64,000 nt of DNA from Brevibacillus brevis (GTDB lineage: Bacteria; Bacillota; Bacilli; Brevibacillales; Brevibacillaceae). Below, piece by piece: positions 23,323 to 31,768 of this stretch; the stretch's first letter is position 1; each line of letters begins with the position of its first letter. Made by a program: the position numbers and the translations under genes. The stretch is from NCBI RefSeq assembly GCF_031583145.1, contig NZ_CP134050.1, positions 2,493,501-2,557,500 of the forward strand. The letters are read 5' to 3'. A model generated the notes under the pieces. The model did not search any database and had not been told where the DNA came from. It saw only the letters and a program-made list of their open reading frames with translations.

Positions 23323-24282
23323 ATGAGCAACGAAAATTCTTACACAACAGAAGAAATTGCCAAGCTGTTGCGGATTTCCAAGCTGACCGTTTACGACTTG
23401 ATCAAAAAAGGAGAACTGCCCGCCTACAGGGTGGGGAGACAAATGCGGGTGGACGCGAGCGATCTTGAAGCGTACAAGGCGCGTGCAAAAAGCGGCTACA
23501 AGCCATTTTCCGCGGCTGGCTCCCAAGCACAGCCATCGATCAGCCAGATGCCGCCTTTCGGACAAGCGAAAGCGACGCGGGATATTATCATTAGTGGTCA
23601 GGATGTCAGCCTGGACATGCTGGCCTCGCATTTGCGCAAACGTGACGAGTTTTTCCGGCCGCTTCGATCCTACGTCGGGAGCATGAACAGTCTGATCGCC
23701 ATGTACAACGGCGAAGCGGATGTCGTGAGCACCCACTTGTACGACGGGGAAACGGGTGAGTACAACCTGTCTTATGTGCGCAGCGTTTTGTCCGGGCATC
23801 GCTACATTATTATCAATCTGCTCGCGCGCTGGGCAGGGTTTTACGTGCAAAAAGGAAACCCCAAAGGAATTCATAGATGGGCAGACCTTCCGAAAACGGG
23901 TGCCCGCATGGTCAATCGGGAGATCGGATCCGGGGCGCGAACCCTGATCGAGGAAGGCTTCCGCTTGCATGGGATCAAAGGGAGCGACGTGGCGGGCTAC
24001 GAGCGGGAAGAGGCAAATCATCTCGCGGTTGCAGGGGCGGTCGCACGCAAGGAAGCGGACGTGGGAATCGGAATCGAGAGGGCAGCCCGCATGGTGGATG
24101 TCGACTTCGTACCGCTGGTGAAAGAAAGGTACGATCTCGTGGTTTTGAAAAAGCAGGAAAACGAAAAATTGATCGCCCTCCTATTGGAAATTTTGCGTTC
24201 CGAGCTGTTTCAAAAGGAGCTGGGGGCGATCGGAGGGTACGATCTGTCGCAAACGGGCCAAATCATCTACGAGACATGGTAG
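23323..24282 (+). CDS. Regulator with excisionase-type HTH and substrate-binding-protein domain
   Basis: 319 residues. Residues 1-50 match the excisionase/BldC type HTH (YTTEEIAKLLRISKLTVYDLIKKGELPAYRVGRQMRVDASDLEAY). Residues about 85-315 form a periplasmic-binding-protein-like fold (PBP domain) with GLLSMNSLIAMYNGEADV-type strands, a central HLYDGETGEYN, and FYVQKGNPKG. There is no signal peptide, so it works in the cytoplasm. This type of protein is thought to sense the substrate of its adjacent transporter, here molybdate or tungstate. AAATGGGAGG precedes ATG 23323. Divergent from modABC across a repeat-rich region. Confidence 0.88.
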   Translation: MSNENSYTTEEIAKLLRISKLTVYDLIKKGELPAYRVGRQMRVDASDLEAYKARAKSGYKPFSAAGSQAQPSISQMPPFGQAKATRDIIISGQDVSLDMLASHLRKRDEFFRPLRSYVGSMNSLIAMYNGEADVVSTHLYDGETGEYNLSYVRSVLSGHRYIIINLLARWAGFYVQKGNPKGIHRWADLPKTGARMVNREIGSGARTLIEEGFRLHGIKGSDVAGYEREEANHLAVAGAVARKEADVGIGIERAARMVDVDFVPLVKERYDLVVLKKQENEKLIALLLEILRSELFQKELGAIGGYDLSQTGQIIYETW

Positions 24283-24420
24283 CGGATGGCACCAAATTGC
24301 ACGGTGTGTGAAACGACAGGGATTTTCATACAGAATCTCCTGAATTTCTACTCAGGCAGACAAGGATTTGCTATGATGAATAAAACAAAGGCTTGCCGCT
24401 AAGACGATTTGAGGGTATGT

Positions 24421-26286
24421 ATGAAAAAACTTCAAAGAACAAGTTTGTTGGTATGTTTCACCATTTTGGTCTTGTTTGGCTCTGCAGGAATTGTCGCTTA
24501 CTGGCCGGCGATCTCCCAGTTTTTGGCCAGCTCTGCAGGTATTCCTGCCGGATCGGGGCAGACGGGGGCAGATCCGTTTGCGTACGACCCGCCGCTGCCA
24601 TCCTACGTGAAAGACTTGCATCCCAAATACACGATACAAGCAGAACTGCATACGTCGGAAGCGAAGATCACAGGGAAGATGACTCTGGAGTTCGACAATC
24701 CGAAGACGAAAGATCTGCGACTGTACATATACGATTACCTGTGGAACCGAATGACGGTAAAATCTGTTCGCTACAAAGACAAGCCGCTTGCTTTCGACCG
24801 CGGCTCCTCGACGGTGACATTGGCCAACCCATTCGGGGCGGAAGTCCGGGGAGCGCTTACCATCGAATTTGACAATCCGGTTCCGCGCAGAGGAACAAGG
24901 TTTGGCGTAAAGGACGACATTTGGACGCTAACGACCTGGTATCCCATGCTGGGAGCGCAAAACCAGCAGGGAAAATGGTACGATCCGCCGCTGCGAATCG
25001 ACTACGGGGACCCGTTTGTTTACCATTACGCCGACTACGATGTCTCGTTTATTTCCCCGCAAGGCTACAACTGGGTAAGCTCGTGGGGGCGGGGGACAAC
25101 CACGGCATTGGATGGCAATAGGCAGCAGGTCCGGTATCAGGGCAACAAGCTCCTGAACTTCGCCTTGGTAGGAAGTCCGCTGTACCATATCGAAACCGTC
25201 AAGCTCGGTCCGAATCTCGCCGTCGACATCGCTTCTGTAGACAAAGGAAACATCGAGCGGATCAAGACCATCGCAGAATCCGCTTTCCCTACGTATGCGG
25301 ACTGGTACGGCCCGCTGCCGTATCCGCATGTCGCAATCGCGGAGACGAGCACGGGGACGACGTATGCGATGGAGTACGCCAACATGGCAATCTTCAAGCG
25401 GGACATGTATCAACGCAATCTGATCGACCATTGGCTGCCGCATGAAATCGCTCATTTGTGGTGGTACAACAGCGTGGCTACACTGGAGGCCTCGCATGGC
25501 TGGCTGGATGAAGGATTGGTGGAAATCAGCGTGTTCCACTATCTGCAAAACCGCTACGACAATCAATCCGCTGCGACGCTGCTGGACGAATACAGGCGCG
25601 ACGGTCAGCGCCTGATGGGGCGTTACCCCGACGGCAAGCTGGACAAGCCGCTTCAAAAGTTTGCGACCGAGGAAGAATTTCACTGGACCTGGTATTCGCG
25701 AGGAGCGCTTTTGTTTGACAACCTGCGCCGCCAGATCGGAGACGAGGCCTACAAGGGCTTCCTGCACAGGGTTCAGCAAAACTACCACGGAAGCGTGATT
25801 GGCGCCGAGCATCTTGACCAGGCACTGGGACAGACCTTGCAAGGAGAAGCCGTCTACTTCCGCAAGTATACGCAAGCATCGAATGCGACTGCCTTCGGTC
25901 CGGTCCAGCTGGAGCCGTACGTGACCACGATTATCAACGGAATGAGCTTTTATCCGCAAATTCCGGCGAGAGTGATGAACGGGACCGCGTACATTCCGCT
26001 GCGTGATGTTGGCGAGCACATGGGCATGCGCGTGGAATGGTCCAAGGAGAAACAGATGATCCGCGTGGCGGGGAACGGTCGGGAAATTTACGTCAAGGAA
26101 GGAGATCCATTCGCCATCGCGGACGGGAAGCGTTTGGATCTCGGGCATTCCGTTCTCTCGGTAAAAGACCGGGTGCTGGTCCCCATGTCCTTTTTCCATC
26201 AGGCAATCGGCTTGGAAACGGAATACGACGCGGCGAAGAGAACCGTCAAAATCATGACGCGCAAGGCAGGAAAGGCGGCGGAATAA
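24421..26286 (+). CDS. Membrane-anchored M1-family metallopeptidase with stalk domain
   Basis: 621 residues with an N-terminal membrane anchor (about 8-32). The M1-like N-terminal beta domain (about 60-200) is followed by the gluzincin catalytic core: HEIAH at 341-345 and the third zinc ligand Glu at 364 in WLDEGLVE (HExxH-x18-E), so the metal site is intact. The aminopeptidase exopeptidase motif GAMEN is not found; instead TYAMEYAN (near residue 317) occupies that position. The last about 115 residues (VMNGTAYIPLRDVGEHMGMRVEWS...) are a copper amine oxidase N-terminal-like (stalk) domain. ATG 24421 follows GAGGG. It is 3 bp upstream of aroK. Peptide substrate unknown. Confidence 0.88.
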   Translation: MKKLQRTSLLVCFTILVLFGSAGIVAYWPAISQFLASSAGIPAGSGQTGADPFAYDPPLPSYVKDLHPKYTIQAELHTSEAKITGKMTLEFDNPKTKDLRLYIYDYLWNRMTVKSVRYKDKPLAFDRGSSTVTLANPFGAEVRGALTIEFDNPVPRRGTRFGVKDDIWTLTTWYPMLGAQNQQGKWYDPPLRIDYGDPFVYHYADYDVSFISPQGYNWVSSWGRGTTTALDGNRQQVRYQGNKLLNFALVGSPLYHIETVKLGPNLAVDIASVDKGNIERIKTIAESAFPTYADWYGPLPYPHVAIAETSTGTTYAMEYANMAIFKRDMYQRNLIDHWLPHEIAHLWWYNSVATLEASHGWLDEGLVEISVFHYLQNRYDNQSAATLLDEYRRDGQRLMGRYPDGKLDKPLQKFATEEEFHWTWYSRGALLFDNLRRQIGDEAYKGFLHRVQQNYHGSVIGAEHLDQALGQTLQGEAVYFRKYTQASNATAFGPVQLEPYVTTIINGMSFYPQIPARVMNGTAYIPLRDVGEHMGMRVEWSKEKQMIRVAGNGREIYVKEGDPFAIADGKRLDLGHSVLSVKDRVLVPMSFFHQAIGLETEYDAAKRTVKIMTRKAGKAAE

Positions 26287-26289
26287 ACC

Positions 26290-26811
26290 ATGAAAAACGT
26301 GGTGCTGGTAGGATTTATGGGGACGGGCAAGACGACGATCGGTGCAGCCCTGTCAAAGGAACTGGGCATTTCGCAGATCGATCTGGACGAGTTTATCGTC
26401 AAGCGGGAAGGGTGCAGCATCCCTGAGCTGTTCGCAGAAAAGGGAGAAGCTTACTTCCGCGATGCGGAGAGCAACTATTTGGAGGAGCTGCTGGCAGAAG
26501 GTCCGCACATTGTCACGACAGGCGGCGGCGTGGTCCTTCGCCAGAGAAATGTTCAGGCCATGGTGACGAACGGCACAGTCGTGGCTTTGTCGGCGTCGGA
26601 GGAGGAACTGATCAGGCGCCTTGCAAACGACACGGGGAGGCCGCTTTTGGCGGGAGGAGTGGAACAGCGAGTCCGCACGCTTTTAGCGGAGAGGGCCGGC
26701 GCCTACGATTTTGCACCCATCCAGATCGATACGACAGGAAAGAGCGTACCGCAAATCGTCGAGGAAATCGTTCGACAGCTGACTGAAATCGGGCCAGGCG
26801 GGGAAGACTAG
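26290..26811 (+). CDS. aroK: Shikimate kinase
   Basis: 173-residue enzyme that phosphorylates shikimate at the 3-position with ATP in chorismate synthesis. Walker A is GFMGTGKTT (residues 8-16), followed by DLDEFI, the RDAES shikimate-binding block, GGGVV, and a lid with NDTGRPLL and an Arg near residue 134. The start is 3 bp after the upstream peptidase stop. Downstream yqzE gives the same neighbour as in B. subtilis. Confidence 0.95.
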   Translation: MKNVVLVGFMGTGKTTIGAALSKELGISQIDLDEFIVKREGCSIPELFAEKGEAYFRDAESNYLEELLAEGPHIVTTGGGVVLRQRNVQAMVTNGTVVALSASEEELIRRLANDTGRPLLAGGVEQRVRTLLAERAGAYDFAPIQIDTTGKSVPQIVEEIVRQLTEIGPGGED

Positions 26812-26874
26812 GAGGGAAGCGCTCCGCCGCAGGGAAGACGGCGTGAATCCGCAAGCACGAAGGAGGCACGTGCA

Positions 26875-27036
26875 ATGTCTTTTCAGGAGTATTTGAAATA
26901 CCTGACCAGGCTGTTTGTCCAGTACATGGAAACCCCGAAAGATGAAAGGCGTCAGCGGAAGATGCCGCGGGAATCCTGGTCATCCCGTTGGTTTGGGGCT
27001 ATTCCCATGTCGATCAGACTCTTCTTGCGGAAATAA
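26875..27036 (+). CDS. yqzE: YqzE family protein
   Basis: 53-residue basic protein: start MSFQEYLKYLTRLFVQYMETPK, then an Arg/Lys-rich middle and SWSSRWFGAIPMSI near the end. This matches B. subtilis YqzE, found at the end of the comG region next to aroK. AAGGAGG lies about 9 bases before ATG 26875. It was too short to appear among long ORFs. A comG operon is not present upstream here; the preceding genes are aroK and a peptidase. Function unknown. Confidence 0.88.
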   Translation: MSFQEYLKYLTRLFVQYMETPKDERRQRKMPRESWSSRWFGAIPMSIRLFLRK

Positions 27037-27066
27037 TCAGACCTACAAAGTGGACGGAGGGTGAAC

Positions 27067-27318
27067 ATGGCGAGAGTGGCTGTTGAAAAATCGCTGTCCC
27101 AAGTAAGCAAAATGCTGCGAGATAATGGATACGACGTCGTCGATCTGGGAAATTGGCAGCAAGTCGTCGATGCGGTTGTGATTACCGGCCAGGATGTGAA
27201 TGTACTGGGCGATGAAAAAAGAGTCACAGGGGCACCGGTGATCAATGCAGAAGGGATGACGGCTGGAGAGGTTTTCCATGCCGTTCACGAGCGTCTCTCC
27301 CCGATGGAGCACCGCTAG
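27067..27318 (+). CDS. UPF0180 family protein (YkuS-like)
   Basis: 83-residue protein: MARVAVEKSLSQVSKML, DNGYDVVDLGNW, DAVVITGQD and GAPVINAEGMTAGEVFHAVHERL, the pattern of UPF0180 (YkuS) proteins of Bacillales. The GTG at 27061 directly abuts GGAGGG, so ATG 27067 with 6-bp spacing is chosen. A bidirectional terminator follows. Function unknown. Confidence 0.88.
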   Translation: MARVAVEKSLSQVSKMLRDNGYDVVDLGNWQQVVDAVVITGQDVNVLGDEKRVTGAPVINAEGMTAGEVFHAVHERLSPMEHR

Positions 27319-27339
27319 CCCAAAAAGAACAAACAATAG

Positions 27340-27379
27340 ACAAGCTCTCCGCCGATCATTCGGCTGGAGAGCTTGTTTC
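27340..27379. terminator. Bidirectional terminator
   Basis: AAGCTCTCCGCCG / CGGCTGGAGAGCTT with T-run after it and A-run before it. It ends both the UPF0180 gene and the convergent secreted protein gene whose stop at 27356 lies inside the hairpin. Confidence 0.85.
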
Positions 27380-28216
27380 GTTCACATGGAATTGGCCGAC
27401 TTTATGGGCGTAAGAGTACGGGACAAAACGCAAGCCTTCGTCCCACACCCCGACGTAGGGATATTGATCGTTCCACAGATGCAGGGAACCGACGACGAAA
27501 GGAGCGAGTACCTGAGAATGGTGCAGCGGCACGGTCAGGGTGACCGGGGTCGATCCTTTCGTTTGCCAAAGCTGCGCCCAGCTCACGTCGTCCCCGGCAT
27601 TCAGTTCGTGTACCCAGCCAATTTGATCAAAGGGGCTTGTTTCGGTTGGCCGCAGGATCCGCGTTTGAGTGAGCTGCTGGCTATCGTGTACCAATTCGTC
27701 AGGCGCGAGGGCGCTCATGACGGGCTCGCTCGCTTCGAACTCGGCGGGGTAGGATTCGCCCGTTTTCGCATTGACCATCTGTGTCGACGGGTTATGCGTG
27801 ATGAGCCAGTGGGATGCGAAGCCGTCATAGACAGGCTCGGCCGCGATCTGCCGCGGAGCGAATGCGTCGTCGAACAAAATGTATTCGCCCACGCCGTACT
27901 CCAGAAGGACGAAGGAAACAGCCCCTTTGGCAGAGGGAGCTTCGCCCACTACCATATACCCTACCTGCTGACCGGATTTGCTGACGCTGACGAGCCATTG
28001 ATGCTGACCGGCGCCGAGGGTCTGTACATCCACCTGAGCGTTCTTCCATTGCTTGAATTGGGAATCGCGGAGGGCGATCGCGTCCATCCACGCATGTATT
28101 TGGCTCTGAAACTGGTTGTCCCAGCCTTTGCCCTCTTCCGCCCGGACGGGGCTGACAAACAGCAAGAGGGAGAGTGAAACGGCAAAAAAGGAAGCGAGAC
28201 GTCTGGTCACATTCAT
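27356..28216 (-). CDS. Secreted protein of unknown function
   Basis: 286 residues with a signal peptide cleaved after about residue 26 (VSPVRA-E). The mature protein is rich in beta-strand pattern and aromatic residues (GYMVVGEAPS, YVGVWDEGLRFVPYSY) without recognisable catalytic motifs. The start ATG 28216 follows AAGGTGG by 6 bases; the open frame extends further but lacks an RBS. It lies between yqhG and a UPF0180 gene on the same strand as yqhG. I do not recognise a family. Confidence 0.7.
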   Translation of the reverse strand: MNVTRRLASFFAVSLSLLLFVSPVRAEEGKGWDNQFQSQIHAWMDAIALRDSQFKQWKNAQVDVQTLGAGQHQWLVSVSKSGQQVGYMVVGEAPSAKGAVSFVLLEYGVGEYILFDDAFAPRQIAAEPVYDGFASHWLITHNPSTQMVNAKTGESYPAEFEASEPVMSALAPDELVHDSQQLTQTRILRPTETSPFDQIGWVHELNAGDDVSWAQLWQTKGSTPVTLTVPLHHSQVLAPFVVGSLHLWNDQYPYVGVWDEGLRFVPYSYAHKVGQFHVNETSSPAE

Positions 28217-28320
28217 GCACCACCTTTTGCAGAAGCTTTTCCTGCTCCTATTGTAACCAGCTATGACAAAAAGATTTGTTGCAACTTGTCTTTTTGCTTG
28301 CGTCTTTTCTCGCAAAGGTT

Positions 28321-29451
28321 TTACAGGATTCGTCCCGATCCGGGGAATTTGGCCCCGGTCTTTTCCTTTGACGTTGCAATCGGCGGGGCGGAATGCAAGT
28401 AAAACAAGCCGCCGTTGATAAATTGCACCTCGATTCGCGGCTCGTACTGCCATTTCAATTCCTCCATTCGACGCTGCCGTTCCTCGTCCGGTGTGCTTTT
28501 ACGCCACTCCTTCTGATCGATTTCCTCCCGAGGTGTCGTCTGGATGCCGTTCGCACGCAAAAAGTCGAGGATTCTTCCGCCGGTAGCCCGATATTCGTCA
28601 AATGACTTCGGCTGTTCGACAACCGGCTGGGGATCGGACCATTCGATCTCGGTTGCTTCGATAGACGGCTGCTCATCGGGTTGCCCGGCGGTTTCCTTCT
28701 TCGGATTTTCCTCCGAAGCATCGGCATCCTCCAGCTCCTGATCAGCCGCTTCCGGCTCGCGTCTGGCCAGCTCCTCGTAATAGGCGGAGAGGATCTCGAG
28801 CTCTTCCTGCAGTCGAGCTCGCGCTTCCATCGCCCATGACTGGTCTTCCGCTTCCAGCACTCTCGCCACTTCTTGCTCGGCCATCTTTGCCGCCTCCGCG
28901 ACCGTTATCCGCCGATCCAGCGTGTAAAAGTAATCCGGAATGGCGGGCGTAAGCGGCAGGCGGAACAAAAACGAGGTAAAGTCGTGAACGATGCGGGGGT
29001 TGTGCAGGTTGATCCCCAGATAGAGAAGGATGTCCCGCCTCTTGTCGCACAGAAACGAGACTTTGAGATTCATGCCAAGCCAAGGGACAAGAGGAGTCGA
29101 TCTCCGGGAAGCAGACATCGCGCCAGCCTTTTGCTCGTACATGCACAAAAAGCGCCCGTGTTTTTTGGCTGAGTCAAAGATTTGCTGCATGCGGCCGGCA
29201 CCCAGATGTAAGTATTCCGCTCGCACACCTTCCGGAAGCCGGTCGGGGTGAAAGGCGAACGTCAGCACGAGCGGCTGGTAGGCGATGTTCATCTTTTCCA
29301 CCCAGCTCCAGTAAAACGGGCGATTGCCGATGTCCTTGTCGACCTCGACCGGTAGCTTGACAGTCATATAGTCGGGATGCGACTCGACGATATGGGCAGA
29401 AAAGGAGGCAAAATAGCGCTCCACAAATTGCCGGACCTGCTTCTGCTGCAT
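28321..29451 (-). CDS. yqhG: YqhG family protein
   Basis: 376 residues, acidic, with a conserved N-terminal part (about 1-170; QVRQFVERYFASFSAHIVE, YWSWVEKMN) and a longer charged middle and C-terminal part (AEAAKMAEQEVARVLE helix, then a Glu/Pro-rich stretch about 235-290). This order, yqhG next to the SNF2 helicase yqhH and the gcv operon, is as in B. subtilis. It starts 22 bp after yqhH and is probably translated from the same transcript. Function unknown. Confidence 0.85.
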   Translation of the reverse strand: MQQKQVRQFVERYFASFSAHIVESHPDYMTVKLPVEVDKDIGNRPFYWSWVEKMNIAYQPLVLTFAFHPDRLPEGVRAEYLHLGAGRMQQIFDSAKKHGRFLCMYEQKAGAMSASRRSTPLVPWLGMNLKVSFLCDKRRDILLYLGINLHNPRIVHDFTSFLFRLPLTPAIPDYFYTLDRRITVAEAAKMAEQEVARVLEAEDQSWAMEARARLQEELEILSAYYEELARREPEAADQELEDADASEENPKKETAGQPDEQPSIEATEIEWSDPQPVVEQPKSFDEYRATGGRILDFLRANGIQTTPREEIDQKEWRKSTPDEERQRRMEELKWQYEPRIEVQFINGGLFYLHSAPPIATSKEKTGAKFPGSGRIL

Positions 29452-29473
29452 AAAGGGAACCTCTTTTCACAGT

Positions 29474-31189
29474 TTATTGGTCAGCTGCTTCCGACAGCGT
29501 CGATTCCTTCCGGGGATTCGTCTGTCGGGTGGCCCTGATGGCTTGGCCTACGTTGTCCAACTTCAGTGCCATCTCCCGAGACGAACGTGAATCCATGATG
29601 ATGTGGATCAGGTTTTCCTCGAGGGATTGGTTGAGGTTGAGACGCTCCACGATGTCGTCCAGCTCACCGATCACCATTTCAAACAGATCGATTTTTTCGT
29701 AGAGCAGCTTCAGGATATGCTCCTCGATCGTGCCGACCGTAGACAAATTGTGAATGTGGACGTCGCGCTTCTGTCCGAGTCGGTGGACGCGGCCGATGCG
29801 CTGCTCGACGCGCATGGGATTCCAGGGCATGTCATAGTTGATCACCTGGTTGCAAAACTGCAGGTTGATCCCCTCGCCGCCGGCTTCCGTCGCGATCAGG
29901 ACCTGCGCGCGGTTTTGGAACAGATCGGTCATCCAATCTTTTTTGCTCCGTTTGAAGCCGCCGCGAAACGGGACGGAAGTGATACCGTGGTCGTGCAGAT
30001 ACTTTTGCAAATAGTTTTGGGTAGCCCGGTACTCGGTGAAAATGATCACCTTGTCATTGATTCTCTGGATCAGTTCCGCAGTCTTGGCTGCCTTGGAGTG
30101 GGTGTCAATGCGTTTGATCAATTCGACGAGCTCCTCGATTTGCCTGCGTATCGGAGAGTCCTCGGCCGTGCGTTGATACATATTGTATAAAGTCATGAAT
30201 GCCGCTTCTTTGCTCGAGCACACCTCCCGCTGCAGCGTGATGAGGGCGAGGGAATTGAAGCCGCCTATTCCCTCCATCCCGGCGTGGTACTGCTCGCGTA
30301 CAAAGCGGGTCACGCCCTCATACAATTCACGCTCCTCGGGGGACAGCTCAATCGGGATCGATTGCACACGGCGGCTGGTGAATTGAATGCCTCCATCGCT
30401 GCGCTTGTTGCGGATCATCACTTTTTCGATTTCTTCCCGCAGCTTTTCGCTGTTTTTGGACTGCCGCTTGCCTTCCACGTAATTGGAGGAAAACGTGGTG
30501 TTGTGACCCAGATGGCCTGGCTTCAGCAGATTGATCAGGTTGTACAGCTCGTCCATCTCATTTTGAATCGGCGTGGCCGTGAGCAGGAGACAGTATTTCT
30601 TGCGGATCTCCTTGACGAACTGGTAGTTGCGGGTTCGCTTGTTCTTGAGCTTGTGGGCTTCGTCGATGATCAGCATGTCGTAGTCGATATCGAGCACATG
30701 GCGGCGATGAGGGTCTCGTTTGGCCGTATCGATGGAGGCGACGACGACGTCGTGCTGCCGCCACATGTACTCTTTCTTCTGGGCGACGGCGGGAATGCCG
30801 AATTTCTGGTGCAGCTCCTTCGTCCATTGAATGACGAGGGAGGCAGGTACCAGCACGAGTATTTTTTTCGCGAGCCCGCGCACCATATACTCTTTCATGA
30901 TGAGACCGGCCTCGATTGTTTTGCCCAGCCCGACCTCGTCCGCGAGAATGGCTCGTCCGCGCATGTCGAGCAAGACCCGCTCCGCTGTCTGCAGTTGATG
31001 AGGAAAGGGTGACAAAAGGGGCAGGTACTTCAGAGACTGCAGCTGGTCAAACTCGCGCACGGCCATGGCTTCCTCAGCTTCCAGCGTCAGTTTGAACAGC
31101 TCCCATTTGTCCCATGGTCCATCCTCCTGCATGCGCTCGGCCAGCGGCTCCAGCCAACCGGTGTCGAATGTAACAGGAATATTCGGCAT
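29474..31189 (-). CDS. yqhH: SNF2-family helicase YqhH
   Basis: 571-residue DNA-dependent ATPase of the SNF2/RapA type. Motif I is DEVGLGKTIEAG, motif II IIDEAH, motif III LTATPIQN, and motif VI near VEQRIGRVHRLGQ; the helicase-C half holds TEAGGEGINLQFC. Both RecA lobes are complete. ATG 31189 follows AAAGGAG. Its partner or cellular role is not known; RapA relatives release RNA polymerase, but that is only a family analogy. It is divergent from the glycine riboswitch and upstream of yqhG. Confidence 0.92.
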   Translation of the reverse strand: MPNIPVTFDTGWLEPLAERMQEDGPWDKWELFKLTLEAEEAMAVREFDQLQSLKYLPLLSPFPHQLQTAERVLLDMRGRAILADEVGLGKTIEAGLIMKEYMVRGLAKKILVLVPASLVIQWTKELHQKFGIPAVAQKKEYMWRQHDVVVASIDTAKRDPHRRHVLDIDYDMLIIDEAHKLKNKRTRNYQFVKEIRKKYCLLLTATPIQNEMDELYNLINLLKPGHLGHNTTFSSNYVEGKRQSKNSEKLREEIEKVMIRNKRSDGGIQFTSRRVQSIPIELSPEERELYEGVTRFVREQYHAGMEGIGGFNSLALITLQREVCSSKEAAFMTLYNMYQRTAEDSPIRRQIEELVELIKRIDTHSKAAKTAELIQRINDKVIIFTEYRATQNYLQKYLHDHGITSVPFRGGFKRSKKDWMTDLFQNRAQVLIATEAGGEGINLQFCNQVINYDMPWNPMRVEQRIGRVHRLGQKRDVHIHNLSTVGTIEEHILKLLYEKIDLFEMVIGELDDIVERLNLNQSLEENLIHIIMDSRSSREMALKLDNVGQAIRATRQTNPRKESTLSEAADQ

Positions 31190-31409
31190 ATGTGTAACTC
31201 CTTTGCGTGTCTGTACCAGATATTTCTTTGCTGGACTGTGAAAGCTTAACGATTTTAATGCGGTTCACCAATTTGTTAAGTATTTCTTGAGCTGACTGTT
31301 AATTTGCATATTTTCAAGTTCGTACTCTCATGGTAGGATAAAGAGGAAGTTCACTTGTTAGTATGGAATCATATGAAAAACTTATGTATGACCACGAATC
31401 CACCGCGAA

Positions 31410-31668
31410 TGATAGTAGCAGGGAGAGACTGCCCGGATTGCGGCAGCGCCGAAGGAGCAAGCCGGAAACGGTGAATCTCTCAGGCAAAAGTACCTCTACT
31501 GGACGCAACTCTGGAGAGAGCTCGTCAGGAGCCACCAAAGGGGAAACTTGCCAGTGAGGGGATCCCCGCCTCGCTGCGAAAGGCAAGGTAACTCTCAGGT
31601 ACCAAGGACAGAGGAGGAGAAATGGGCACCATTTTTCTTGGTGTTCCGTTTTTCGTCCTCTTTTTTGC
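31410..31668 (+). promoter_or_regulatory. Tandem glycine riboswitch with terminator platform
   Basis: Aptamer 1 spans about 31412-31500 (GGAGAGAC...GCCGAAGGAGCAAG...GAATCTCTCAGGCAAAAG) and aptamer 2 about 31507-31612 (CTCTGGAGAG...AACTCTCAGGTACCAAGGACAGAGG). The end of aptamer 2 (AGGAGAAA, then GCACCA) is the 5' arm of a long terminator hairpin whose 3' arm is TGGTG...TTTC.TCCT, followed by CTTTTTT (about 31612-31668). Glycine binding should block this hairpin and switch on gcvT-gcvPA-gcvPB, as known for other Bacillales. Confidence 0.93.
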
Positions 31669-31768
31669 ACGCATGAACTGGATAATTTTTCCTCTTCGTG
31701 CTGCGTGCATCCAGTAATTTGGGGAAAAACGCCAACCTCGTTGGCCCTTCAGGAGGTGCCTCGCACAT

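Noticed and set aside
24928..26199. 423-codon minus-strand frame opposite the M1 peptidase gene
   Set aside because: Antisense shadow without RBS or domains.
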